A stretch of 64,000 bases of DNA from Denitrobacterium detoxificans (GCF_001643775.1 NZ_CP011402.1:1162001-1226000); one strand, 5' to 3'; counted from the first letter of the stretch, positions 31,339-37,964 are shown. Made by a program: numbers and translations. The notes: a model not told the origin generated them from the letters alone.

Positions 31339-33145
31339 CGTGACGGAGCTTCGCGGCATGCTCGGCTCTGGCGGCCAGGCCGCCACGGGCGCCGGCACGT
31401 TCTCAGCCGTCGTCACCCGCGTGGACGCAGATGGCACCACGTGGTGCCAGGTCGACGGGTCGACGACGCCCACGCCGTGCGCGACGGACATGGCGTGCTC
31501 CGTGGGCGACGTGGTGACCGTGCGCATCGCGGACCACCGCGCTACGGTTACCGGCAACGCAACCAGCCCCGCGACTGATGACTCTACGGCCCTCGTTGCG
31601 CAGTCCACCGCCGACGTGGCCCAGGGCACGGCCAAGGCCGCGGGAAGCGATGCGAGCGCCGCGCGCCGTGCCGCGAGCGCTGCGGCAAGGCAGGCTAGCG
31701 CCGCGAACGCGGCAGCCTCCGAGGCCAGCGCCCTGGCAAGCGCCACGAACCAGCACTTTTGGCAGGATTCGGACGGCGCGAGCGTCACGGAGCAGACGCA
31801 GGACGAGTACGCGCAGCAGCCCACGGGCTGGCGCAAGCTGCTCAAGTCCACTGGCGAGATGCTGACGCATGCGGTAGACGGCGTGGAGCGCATCTTCCGA
31901 AGCGACACGGCAAGCGGCACGTTGTTTTTCGACGGCGAGTGCGCGCCCGATTCGGATGACCTCGACAACCACATCGTCGCCAGCTTTACCGCAGGCGGCG
32001 CTCAAATAGGCGCGCCAGGAGGAAGCGTTGTCAACATAAGCCGACAAGCTATGACGTTGGTAAACGAGCTGGGCGATCGGTCCATGTTTGTCGGGAATAC
32101 GAACAGCGACTCATGGGTGACGGGGACGAATACGTACGCGCCTAACGATTCGGCGGGCACGGTCGCCCGGCTGGATCCCGACACTGGCACGGCGAGCACC
32201 TACGTCTTGTTCGATTTGGATTATCCAGACGGTGCGATTCTCCACTTTGACGAGAACGATCGCGTAAGCCCTCTTACCGTCGAGGTGGATGGCGTCGAGC
32301 TGTCATCGGGTAGGTATTTCACCGGATTCAGCATGAGCGACATATTCAGCGGCGCATATCAGGTAGCCATCGAGGATAGTGCCATCGAGGCGTCAAGTCA
32401 GATAGTACTCACGTTCGAATATGCGACAAACGTTTCGAACTTCCTCATCTTCGGACTTGATAGCACGGCGTCTGGCGACTTCTCAGTGGCGACGGGATAC
32501 CATACGGTGGCGACTGGAATGTATTCCAGCGCCGAGGGATATTACTCGGAGGCAACTGCCGATGGAGCCCATGCCGAGGGTGGCTTCACCGAAAGAAGCG
32601 GGACCTTCGACATGGGCAGCGATGGCGGGAAGGCAAGCGGGAAGGGCTCTCACGCAGAAGGGGGAGGGACGCGCGCCAGCGGAAAATTCTCGCATGCCGA
32701 GGGTATCGCTTGCGACGCTACCGCAGATTGCGCCCATGCCGAGGGCGGGGTCACGAAGGCAAGCGGCGCGGGCAGCCATTCCGAGGGCATGTCCACGGAA
32801 GCGACGGGGGCATACGCGCATGCCGAGGGGAATAGCACAGACGCAACTGCCAATGGCGCCCATGCCGAGGGCTGGAACACGAAAGCGGCATCTAGCTACC
32901 AGCACGTGCAGGGGAAATACAACATAGAAGACACCAATGGTGTTTACGCCGACATTATCGGCAATGGGACGAGCGGCAGCGCCCGTTCCAACTGCCACGC
33001 CACCAAATGGGATGGAACGCAGGAAGTCTGCGGCGAGACCGACCTCCCCATCTTCAAGTACTCGTCGCTGCCGGCGGAATCGTCGCTGCCATTAAAGCCC
33101 TGCATCGTCGTGCTCACGTCGGGCGCAGTGTACCTAGCATCGTAA
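31331..33145 (+). CDS. Tail fibre with YadA-like head repeats
   Basis: A 604-residue receptor-binding fibre. Residues 1-85 form an OB-like attachment domain (VVTRVDADGTTWCQVDGS); 85-140 an Ala/Ser-rich helical stalk; about 140-380 beta domains; and about 385-540 a left-handed beta roll of 14-15-residue repeats of the Hep_Hag/YadA-head type (repeating HAEG/ATG cores: SVATGYHTVATGMYSSAEG, GAHAEG, GSHAEG, KFSHAEG). The end is a small cap. From about base 32000 onward codon use becomes visibly AT-richer than in the rest of the late operon, suggesting a transferred tip. Trimerisation is inferred from the family. Confidence 0.85.
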   Translation: MLSVTELRGMLGSGGQAATGAGTFSAVVTRVDADGTTWCQVDGSTTPTPCATDMACSVGDVVTVRIADHRATVTGNATSPATDDSTALVAQSTADVAQGTAKAAGSDASAARRAASAAARQASAANAAASEASALASATNQHFWQDSDGASVTEQTQDEYAQQPTGWRKLLKSTGEMLTHAVDGVERIFRSDTASGTLFFDGECAPDSDDLDNHIVASFTAGGAQIGAPGGSVVNISRQAMTLVNELGDRSMFVGNTNSDSWVTGTNTYAPNDSAGTVARLDPDTGTASTYVLFDLDYPDGAILHFDENDRVSPLTVEVDGVELSSGRYFTGFSMSDIFSGAYQVAIEDSAIEASSQIVLTFEYATNVSNFLIFGLDSTASGDFSVATGYHTVATGMYSSAEGYYSEATADGAHAEGGFTERSGTFDMGSDGGKASGKGSHAEGGGTRASGKFSHAEGIACDATADCAHAEGGVTKASGAGSHSEGMSTEATGAYAHAEGNSTDATANGAHAEGWNTKAASSYQHVQGKYNIEDTNGVYADIIGNGTSGSARSNCHATKWDGTQEVCGETDLPIFKYSSLPAESSLPLKPCIVVLTSGAVYLAS

Positions 33146-33157
33146 GAAAGGAACCAA

Positions 33158-33454
33158 ATGCAAACGAGAACGTACGCCAGCGAGCCGCCGAAGGCGCAGC
33201 GCGCTGGCATGACGGTCTACCTGCTCGACGACATCCAGCAGACGGATGACGGATGGACGGCCAACGTCTACGAGCTGGGCATGCAGACCGTGCTCACCAT
33301 GGATGAGGTTCTGGCTGACTTCGACGCGCTGCTCGCGAAGGCGAAGCGCGCGGAGATGACGGTCGAGGAGCGCATGGCCGCCGACCTGGCTGCCATCCAG
33401 TCGCAGGTGGAGTACACGGCAATCATGACCGACACGGCGCTGGGGGGTGACTAG
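33158..33454 (+). CDS. Small tail/accessory protein
   Basis: A 98-residue acidic protein (MQTRTYASEPPKAQRAGMTVYLLDDIQQTDDG ... EVLADFDALLAKAKRAEMTVEERMAADLAAIQSQVEYTAIM). The C-terminal helix pattern is typical of the small proteins that precede XkdX-like genes in Gram-positive phages. Function unknown. Confidence 0.6.
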   Translation: MQTRTYASEPPKAQRAGMTVYLLDDIQQTDDGWTANVYELGMQTVLTMDEVLADFDALLAKAKRAEMTVEERMAADLAAIQSQVEYTAIMTDTALGGD

Positions 33455-33456
33455 CC

Positions 33457-33603
33457 ATGGACGTTGTGGCAACGGCGCGCAAGTGGTACCAGGCGGGGCG
33501 GTGGTCGAAGGCCGACCTCGAGCGCCTGGTGAAGGCTGGCAAGCTCACCCAGGAGCAGTACGAATCCATCGTCGCGGAGGTGGATGGTGAGCCGGGGAAC
33601 TAA
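33457..33603 (+). CDS. XkdX-like small protein (48 aa)
   Basis: A 48-residue protein with the XkdX pattern: VATARKWYQAGRWSKADLERLVKAGKLTQEQYESIV. XkdX proteins of PBSX-like phages lie between tail-fibre and lysis genes; their exact role is unknown. It overlaps the next gene by 20 bp. Confidence 0.75.
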   Translation: MDVVATARKWYQAGRWSKADLERLVKAGKLTQEQYESIVAEVDGEPGN

Positions 33604-34069
33604 GACCGCGGTCGCCGCGCTCGCCGTGTTCGGCGCGACCATGACGCTGCTCGTGTCCATCGGGGGCAACCCGATGGAGGGCGAGTACCTGCAGAAGATA
33701 GCCATAGCCATCGCCCCTACGGCGGTGACGCTCTGCGGTGGCTGGATCGCTTCCATCACCAAGAGGATGGAGGAAGAGGAGCGCAGGCGCGAGGAACGGG
33801 CAGAGGAAGAGGAGCGTAGGCGCGAGGAACGGGCGGAGAAGGAGGCGGAGAAGCGCGAGGCGGAGCGCATGGCGCTGCGCGCGCTCCTGAGAAACGAACT
33901 CGTGCGGATGCACCGCGAGTGGGTGGAGCAGAAGGGCTACATCACGCTAGAGGCGCTTGAATACGCCCGACAGACATACGAGGCCTACCACGCCATCGGC
34001 GGAAATGGCACGGGCACCAAGCTCTTCGAGGACATGGAAGCACTGCAAATCAAAGAGGAAAGGAACTAG
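33584..34069 (+). CDS. Membrane-anchored charged-helix protein upstream of holin
   Basis: A 161-residue protein: an N-terminal transmembrane helix (TAVAALAVFGATMTLLVSIGG), a second possible hydrophobic span (IAIAPTAVTLCGGWIASI), a Glu/Arg-rich helix of two 11-residue units (EEEERRREERA, near residues 65-87), and a C-terminal ERxxR-type domain (LLRNELVRMHREWVEQKGYITLEALEYARQTYEAYHAIGGNGTGTKLF) seen in phage proteins next to holins. It may be a holin accessory or antiholin. The DNA of the charged helix is a 33-bp tandem repeat, a possible length-variable site. Confidence 0.6.
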   Translation: MVSRGTKTAVAALAVFGATMTLLVSIGGNPMEGEYLQKIAIAIAPTAVTLCGGWIASITKRMEEEERRREERAEEEERRREERAEKEAEKREAERMALRALLRNELVRMHREWVEQKGYITLEALEYARQTYEAYHAIGGNGTGTKLFEDMEALQIKEERN

Positions 34070-34071
34070 CC

Positions 34072-34299
34072 ATGGAAATCAACAAGGAGACCGCAAAGGC
34101 CGTTATCTCGGCGCTGGTGCTCGTCCTGGTGGACGTGCTCGCGGCAGTCGGAATCGCGGCAGACCCGAGCACGGTGGCGTCCGCCGTGTACCTGGTGCTG
34201 CTCATCGCGGCAACGCTCTACGGCTGCTGGAAGAACCACAACTTCACGCAGGCCGCGCAGGAAGCACAGAAGAAGCTCGACGAGCTCAAGGACAAATAG
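34072..34299 (+). CDS. Holin (phi LC3 type)
   Basis: A 75-residue phage holin: two hydrophobic helices (VISALVLVLVDVLAAVGIA; VASAVYLVLLIAATLYGCW), and a charged C-terminal end (KNHNFTQAAQEAQKKLDELKDK), matching the phi LC3 holin family. It forms membrane lesions that release or activate the endolysin two genes downstream. Confidence 0.9.
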   Translation: MEINKETAKAVISALVLVLVDVLAAVGIAADPSTVASAVYLVLLIAATLYGCWKNHNFTQAAQEAQKKLDELKDK

Positions 34300-34312
34300 C
34301 GAGGCGGTTGCC

Positions 34313-34432
34313 ATGGACGAAGAGGAAAAGACCGAAGACCAGAGGGGCGAGCAGCCCACCGAGGAAGAGCTGACACAGTTCGAGGCCCAGGAGCCCCATG
34401 AGAACTGGTCGGACTACGAATCGACCCACTGA
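34313..34432 (+). CDS. Small acidic protein (39 aa)
   Basis: A 39-residue, extremely acidic peptide (MDEEEKTEDQRGEQPTEEEL ... NWSDYESTH) between holin and endolysin genes. It is the right size and position for a lysis timing factor, but nothing identifies it. Its end overlaps the ribosome site (AAAGGAGG) of the endolysin gene. Confidence 0.45.
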   Translation: MDEEEKTEDQRGEQPTEEELTQFEAQEPHENWSDYESTH

Positions 34433-34443
34433 AAGGAGGCGCG

Positions 34444-35439
34444 ATGGCCACACGCTGGGACATGATAGCCGCGGGCCGCGAGGCCGTTGCCCGTGGCGTG
34501 AAATACATCTACGGGGCCAAGCCCAGGAACGGCGAGTTCGTCACGTATAGCGCCGCCCAGATTGACGCTCTCCGCGACCAATACGGCAGCGATTGCGTCT
34601 GGTGGTCTGACGATTCGAAGGCGGGCCAGCTCTGCTGCGACTGCAGCGGCCTCATCACCAAGGGCTGCGGCGTGCTGCGCGGCAGCTCGGGGTTCCGCGT
34701 TAGCGCAACGGAGGACCTTCCCGTGTCCAAGGTTTGGGACAACTGGGAATACTACATCGGCTGGGCATTCTGGATGCCGGGCCATATCGGCATCGTGAGC
34801 GAGGTCGAGGGCTACTACTACGCCCTGGACGGCTCCGCCCGAAACTCCGTGCACTATGCCATGCCGCGCCAGGGATGGACGCGGCTGCTCAAATTGTTCG
34901 ACGTCGATTACGACGATGAATCCCACGAGGAAGAGGAGGACGAAGTGACCCCAGAGGAAATCACGCAGGCGGTGTTCGCCGGCATAAACATGCAGGACTT
35001 CGTGGCGCGCTGCATGAACGCGGCACCCATCGCAGCCGTGAGCAACGACGGCGGCGATGTGTACCGAATGTACGAGCCCAAGAGCGGTGACCACCTGTTC
35101 TGCCAGGCAGAGGAGCGAGACGCCCTCATCTCGTCCGGTTGGAAGGCGGAGGGCGTGGCATGGGTCGCGCCAGCTGGCGGCACGGTGCCCGTCTACCGCA
35201 TGTACAACGGCCGCACGGGCGACCACCTGCTCACCGCCTCCCTGGATGAGGCGAACACGCTCTACAAGGCAGGTTGGACGTACGAGGGCGTGCCGTTCTT
35301 CACCGCGCCCGAAGGTGCGGATGTGCACCGCCTGTACAACCCCAACGGCGGGGACCACATGTTCACCGCCAATGATGGCGAGAAGGATTCCCTTATCTCC
35401 GCAGGCTGGCAGTACGAGGGCGTGGCCTTCCACGCGTAA
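34444..35439 (+). CDS. Endolysin: NlpC/P60-like amidase/peptidase plus three DUF5648-type repeats
   Basis: A 331-residue lysin. The N-terminal domain (about 1-150) has NlpC/P60 features: the nucleophile in LCCDCSGLITKGCG (Cys near residue 64) and the His in FWMPGHIGIVSE. An acidic linker leads to three 44-residue repeats beginning near residues 205, 249 and 293 (VYRMYEPKSGDHLFC; VYRMYNGRTGDHLLT; VHRLYNPNGGDHMFT), each ending W.YEGVxF, of the DUF5648 cell-wall-binding kind. It cleaves peptidoglycan at lysis. AAAGGAGG precedes ATG 34444. Confidence 0.85.
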   Translation: MATRWDMIAAGREAVARGVKYIYGAKPRNGEFVTYSAAQIDALRDQYGSDCVWWSDDSKAGQLCCDCSGLITKGCGVLRGSSGFRVSATEDLPVSKVWDNWEYYIGWAFWMPGHIGIVSEVEGYYYALDGSARNSVHYAMPRQGWTRLLKLFDVDYDDESHEEEEDEVTPEEITQAVFAGINMQDFVARCMNAAPIAAVSNDGGDVYRMYEPKSGDHLFCQAEERDALISSGWKAEGVAWVAPAGGTVPVYRMYNGRTGDHLLTASLDEANTLYKAGWTYEGVPFFTAPEGADVHRLYNPNGGDHMFTANDGEKDSLISAGWQYEGVAFHA

Positions 35440-35449
35440 GGAGGCAAGA

Positions 35450-35489
35450 ATGACCTACCTCGTAATTCGATTCGGGGGGGGGTCGCTGA
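35450..35489 (+). promoter_or_regulatory. Leader peptide start and first poly-G tract
   Basis: GGAGG 5 nt upstream gives ATG 35450 a strong ribosome site, 10 bp after the endolysin stop. The leader (MTYLVIRF...) runs into nine G (35474-35482) directly before the start of the first cassette gene. With nine G the leader frame passes out of frame through that gene and stops at TGA 35834-35836, adjacent to the next gene's ATG; with eight or eleven G it would stop at the TGA touching ATG 35490. See findings. Confidence 0.55.
35474..35482 (+). repeat. Poly-G tract 1 (9 G)
   Basis: Nine consecutive G ending 7 nt before the start of cassette gene A, in ribosome-binding position. Runs of this length slip during replication; a length change would alter the leader reading frame and the strength of the site. 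Confidence 0.8.
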
Positions 35490-35810
35490 ATGGCCCTCAC
35501 TCTCCTGAACCCAGGCAGCGTCCTGGAGTCGCACGACTTCGGCAACGGCTGGACCGCGTACAAGCAGGGGAAGATGGTGACCATCGTCGGCTCCTCGACC
35601 GTGGCCTCGTCGGCCCCGAATCCCGTAATCGGCACGCTCCCCAGCGGATGGGCTCCGCCTGCGCTCGTAATCGCGCCCATCTACATCAACAAGGCATACT
35701 CGACCGACTGGGCGCCGTACATGCGCGTCACCACGGCGGGTGCCGTGCAGATTTTCTCGCAGGGTTACTCTGCGGCCGCGTACGGCAGCATCTCGTATGC
35801 GATAGCGTAA
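35490..35810 (+). CDS. Cassette gene A: tail-fibre-tip-like beta protein
   Basis: A 106-residue protein, MALTLLNPGSVLES..., with the pattern LPSGWAPPALVIAPIY ... YMRVTTAGAVQIFS ... YGSISYAIA. This LP-x-G-x-x-P ... T-x-x-G-x-V arrangement is typical of C-terminal head domains of phage tail fibres, here as a stand-alone gene. It is paralogous to gene B over most of its length. Its ribosome site is the G tract itself. Likely a detachable receptor-binding or tip subunit; inferred from resemblance only. Confidence 0.6.
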   Translation: MALTLLNPGSVLESHDFGNGWTAYKQGKMVTIVGSSTVASSAPNPVIGTLPSGWAPPALVIAPIYINKAYSTDWAPYMRVTTAGAVQIFSQGYSAAAYGSISYAIA

Positions 35811-35819
35811 TTTCCTCGC

Positions 35820-35830
35820 GGGGGGGGGGG
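35820..35830 (+). repeat. Poly-G tract 2 (11 G)
   Basis: Eleven consecutive G followed by TGCTGA and the ATG of gene B. The following sequence through the first ten codons is nearly the same as before gene C. Confidence 0.8.
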
Positions 35831-35836
35831 TGCTGA

Positions 35837-36157
35837 ATGAGCTACACCCTGCTCAGCCAGCCCTCCGCCGTGGCATCGCAAGAGCTCGCGCCGGGCGTGT
35901 ACTTCTCTCGCTACGGGAAACTGTGCATCGTGTCGCTCTGGTACCAGGCCACGCTGGCGAAGTGGAGCAACACCCAAATAGCCACCTTGCCATCGGATGC
36001 CATTCCCGCCATGACGTGCACGGGCTGCATCGAATCCATCCCAGCTCACGACTTGTGGATACAGGCGACGACCGAGGGGACCGTGCTCATTGGGTCGAAT
36101 TCCACCGCCATCACCGACCAATACGTTTGGGGGCAGTTCGTCTACGTTGCGAGCTAG
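35837..36157 (+). CDS. Cassette gene B: tail-fibre-tip-like beta protein
   Basis: A 106-residue protein, MSYTLLSQPSAVASQ..., homologous to gene A: LPSDAIPAMTCTGCIES aligns with LPSGWAPPALVIAPIY, and LWIQATTEGTVLIGS with YMRVTTAGAVQIFS. The first six residues match genes C and D (MSYTLL). It contains three cysteines absent from A. Translation would rely on the preceding 11-G tract and on coupling to upstream ribosomes. Confidence 0.6.
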   Translation: MSYTLLSQPSAVASQELAPGVYFSRYGKLCIVSLWYQATLAKWSNTQIATLPSDAIPAMTCTGCIESIPAHDLWIQATTEGTVLIGSNSTAITDQYVWGQFVYVAS

Positions 36158-36161
36158 GCGC

Positions 36162-36171
36162 GGGGGGGGGG
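36162..36171 (+). repeat. Poly-G tract 3 (10 G)
   Basis: Ten consecutive G followed by TGCTGA and the ATG of gene C. The block from this tract through about 20 bp of coding sequence repeats the block before gene B. Confidence 0.8.
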
Positions 36172-36177
36172 TGCTGA

Positions 36178-36477
36178 ATGAGCTACACCCTGCTCAACGA
36201 GCCTCCTGCGCTACCGAGCGTAAGCGGCTGGTACTACGCAATGGCCGTCGGCGGATGGGCCTTAATCGTCATGCTGCCCTCGTCCCGCACGCCGTCGAGC
36301 GTGACGGTCGGAAGCTCGCCGCGCGTGTACAGCAGCGCGGGGGGGTGGCAAGCCCTGTCCTACGCCAGCTGGTCTATGGTGGGTGGAAACGTGCTCGTGC
36401 AATTCTCCTACCCCTCGCCGAACAACCTGCAGGAGGGCTGCTGCTACCTCGTGGACGTGGAGATCGCGTTGGCATAG
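36178..36477 (+). CDS. Cassette gene C: small secreted-size beta protein
   Basis: A 99-residue protein, MSYTLLNEPPALPSVSGWYYAMAVGGWALIVMLPSS ... LQEGCCYLVDVEIALA. It shares the N-terminus of B and D and the LPSS..PSSVTVG region of A/B in weaker form, but has its own middle, including a 6-G interruption. Probably a diverged member of the same family. Confidence 0.55.
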   Translation: MSYTLLNEPPALPSVSGWYYAMAVGGWALIVMLPSSRTPSSVTVGSSPRVYSSAGGWQALSYASWSMVGGNVLVQFSYPSPNNLQEGCCYLVDVEIALA

Positions 36478-36502
36478 GCCACGATGCGAACGGGGTGGTG
36501 GC

Positions 36503-36892
36503 ATGAGCTACACCCTCCTCAATCCATGTCCGGCAATCCTGGGTTCGTTGCTCACGGCAACTTCGAGCGGTCAGTCGACCGCCGCTGGCATTGACACGGA
36601 GACGCTCGGAGCTCACCTGACACTCGCCGCGGGCACGTGGCTGCTGTGGGGCAGCGCGACGCTTGGGAGCGTGGGCGCGTCCGACTCGAACAACCAGATC
36701 TCGTTCGGCACGGCGTCTGGCGGCTGGTCTGGGTCGCATCAGCGCATCTGGCATGCCAAGTCGTGGTGGACTCAGCTGACGTCGAGCTACATCGTGGCCC
36801 TCGACGCGTCGACCGAGGTGTACGTGCGATACTCGAGCTCCGTCGCGCGCTCGGGCTGCAGCTCGCAGCTCCGCGCGATTCGTCTCGCCTAG
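36503..36892 (+). CDS. Cassette gene D: larger beta-sandwich-like protein
   Basis: A 129-residue protein, MSYTLLNPCPAILGS..., then a Ser/Thr/Gly-rich domain (AGIDTETLGAHLTLAAGTWLLWGSATLG ... TSSYIVALDASTEVYVRYSSSVA) resembling a jelly-roll or C1q-like tail-fibre knob. It is preceded by only four G (CGGGGTGGTGGC) instead of a long tract, so it may be constitutively translated. The gene ends 10 bp before a strong terminator. Confidence 0.55.
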   Translation: MSYTLLNPCPAILGSLLTATSSGQSTAAGIDTETLGAHLTLAAGTWLLWGSATLGSVGASDSNNQISFGTASGGWSGSHQRIWHAKSWWTQLTSSYIVALDASTEVYVRYSSSVARSGCSSQLRAIRLA

Positions 36893-36902
36893 GTGAAAAA
36901 CA

Positions 36903-36940
36903 AAGAGGAGCCTCCCCGTCATTGGGGGGAGGCTCCTCTT
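36903..36940. terminator. Bidirectional terminator between late operon and accessory genes
   Basis: AAGAGGAGCCTCCCC (36903-36917) and GGGGGGAGGCTCCTCTT (36924-36940) form a stem of about 15 bp with a GTCATT loop and T-rich ends on both strands. It separates the rightward late genes from the leftward gene ending at 36953. Confidence 0.9.
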
Positions 36941-36952
36941 GCGTTTGGTGGG

Positions 36953-37156
36953 CTATTCGTCCACGATGTCGAAGAAGCGCATTACGATGTCGAGGCCGAA
37001 GTCGCCGATGCTGCTAAAATTCGTGGGCTGGTTGCAGAGCTTGACGTATTTGATTCCGTGCCGCTCACGGTGGGTGCTGCGCAGATAGAACTTGCGGCCC
37101 CGGTTGATCATATGGCCTTCCAGGTTTACGGTCTCACGCGCAATTGCTACCTTCAT
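36953..37156 (-). CDS. Small prophage accessory protein (67 aa)
   Basis: A 67-residue basic protein (MKVAIARETVNLEGHMINRGRKFYLRSTHRERHGIKYVKLCNQ ... DIVMRFFDIVDE). No family was recognised. It has its own promoter, operator and leader, a near copy of those at 38422-38515, and ends at the bidirectional terminator. The identical control region implies co-regulation with the neighbouring three-gene operon. A host-takeover or anti-defence role is possible. Confidence 0.6.
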   Translation of the reverse strand: MKVAIARETVNLEGHMINRGRKFYLRSTHRERHGIKYVKLCNQPTNFSSIGDFGLDIVMRFFDIVDE

Positions 37157-37250
37157 TCGAATCAACTCCCCTTAGGTCTTGCGGAGGCCCCTTGCCTCCG
37201 TCGATGTACCCATTATATCACGTCACCAATGGTGACACAAGGGGCAAATC
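37154..37250 (-). promoter_or_regulatory. Promoter/operator/leader-hairpin cassette, copy 1
   Basis: Minus strand: -35 TTGTGT (complement of 37235-37240), 17-bp spacer, -10 TATAAT (37212-37217) extended by TGA. The perfect inverted repeat GTCACC-N3-GGTGAC (37222-37236) fills the spacer and touches the -35. About 6 nt after the predicted start a GGAGGC/GCCTCC hairpin (37183-37199) precedes the ribosome site. Nearly identical to 38422-38515 apart from scattered changes. Confidence 0.8.
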
Positions 37251-37258
37251 GAAATCAA

Positions 37259-37681
37259 TTAGTCCCCGGGCTGGAAATCCGCGCCCATGGCCGCAAGTCC
37301 CTGGAAGCCGAAGCTCACATCGATGCCCTGCCATTCGAGTACGGCGGCTATCATGCGCGAGTTGGCGTTCGCCATCTGCCAGCCCGAGCCATCCCCGCCA
37401 TGCCCCTGCGCGTAGTGGGCTGCGTCGCGCCAGTAGGTCAGGCTGATTTCGTCAGCTCCGCTGTCGAGCGCCTTAGATACTGCCGCGTCGACCACCTGCG
37501 CCTGCATCTCGCATGCCTCGTCGATGACGTCCCAGGCGTCCTCGGGCGGCTGCCAGGGATACGTGGGATTCTCCCAGCGCTTCACGGATCGCAGCGCCAC
37601 GCCCAGCTTGTCGGCCAGCATCTGCTGGCTCATGCCCACCATCTCGCGCCGTGCGCGGAATTCCGCCTTGTTTCCTTCCAT
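37259..37681 (-). CDS. XRE/HTH regulator, third gene of the accessory operon
   Basis: A 140-residue protein. Residues about 5-50 form an HTH (AEFRARREMVGMSQQMLADKLGVALRSVKRWENP), and the C-terminal half (ISLTYWRDAAHYAQGHGGDGSGWQMANANSRMIAAVLEWQGIDVSF) is a domain of unknown function. GGAGG precedes ATG 37681. It lies 1 nt after the stop of the previous gene. Its position at the end of a small-ORF operon, with a palindromic operator at the promoter, suggests an Aca-type autorepressor; binding to that operator is inferred. Confidence 0.75.
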   Translation of the reverse strand: MEGNKAEFRARREMVGMSQQMLADKLGVALRSVKRWENPTYPWQPPEDAWDVIDEACEMQAQVVDAAVSKALDSGADEISLTYWRDAAHYAQGHGGDGSGWQMANANSRMIAAVLEWQGIDVSFGFQGLAAMGADFQPGD

Positions 37682-37682
37682 G

Positions 37683-37964
37683 CTATTCCTCCATCCTTAC
37701 GAAGAACAAACCGCAACCGCCCTGAAATGCGGTCATGCCATCGGGGCAAGCCCTTTCGGCCTGTGCCGAATTGGCATAGCTTGCGCCAGAGCAGGCAGAG
37801 CAGTGCCAGCAAAAGCCATCCTGCTCTTTCTGCTGCTGGCAATACGCGACCATATCGTAGTAGGTTGCAATATCCTTGCGCTCGATGCGCTTGGACATTT
37901 TTTCATTGAGAATGCCAAGCAAGCGCCAGCGCTCCTGCCTGTTTTCGATTTCCCTTGCGTTCAT
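37683..37964 (-). CDS. Cys-rich accessory protein (93 aa)
   Basis: A 93-residue protein. The N-terminal half is helical and charged (NAREIENRQERWRLLGILNEKMSKRIERKDIATYYDMVAYCQQQ), while the C-terminal half has six cysteines (FCWHCSAC ... ERACPDG ... GGCGLFF), possibly a metal site. No family was recognised. AGGAGG precedes ATG 37964. Middle gene of the operon that ends with the HTH regulator. Confidence 0.6.
   Translation of the reverse strand: MNAREIENRQERWRLLGILNEKMSKRIERKDIATYYDMVAYCQQQKEQDGFCWHCSACSGASYANSAQAERACPDGMTAFQGGCGLFFVRMEE

Noticed and set aside
31331-33145. True bacterial autotransporter adhesin
   Set aside because: There is no signal peptide or membrane anchor; it sits in the tail operon, so it is a phage fibre with YadA-like repeats.
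35474-36171. G tracts as pure sequencing error
   Set aside because: Three independent tracts at the same position relative to ATG argue against random error, though exact lengths could be miscounted.
35830-36177. Alternative frames open through cassette genes B and C
   Set aside because: They give Arg/Ala/His-rich nonsense typical of GC-rich shadows; kept only as a consideration in the leader-frame hypothesis, not as genes.
35450-36892. Diversity-generating retroelement
   Set aside because: No reverse transcriptase or template repeat is present; the variation proposed rests on G tracts and repeats only.
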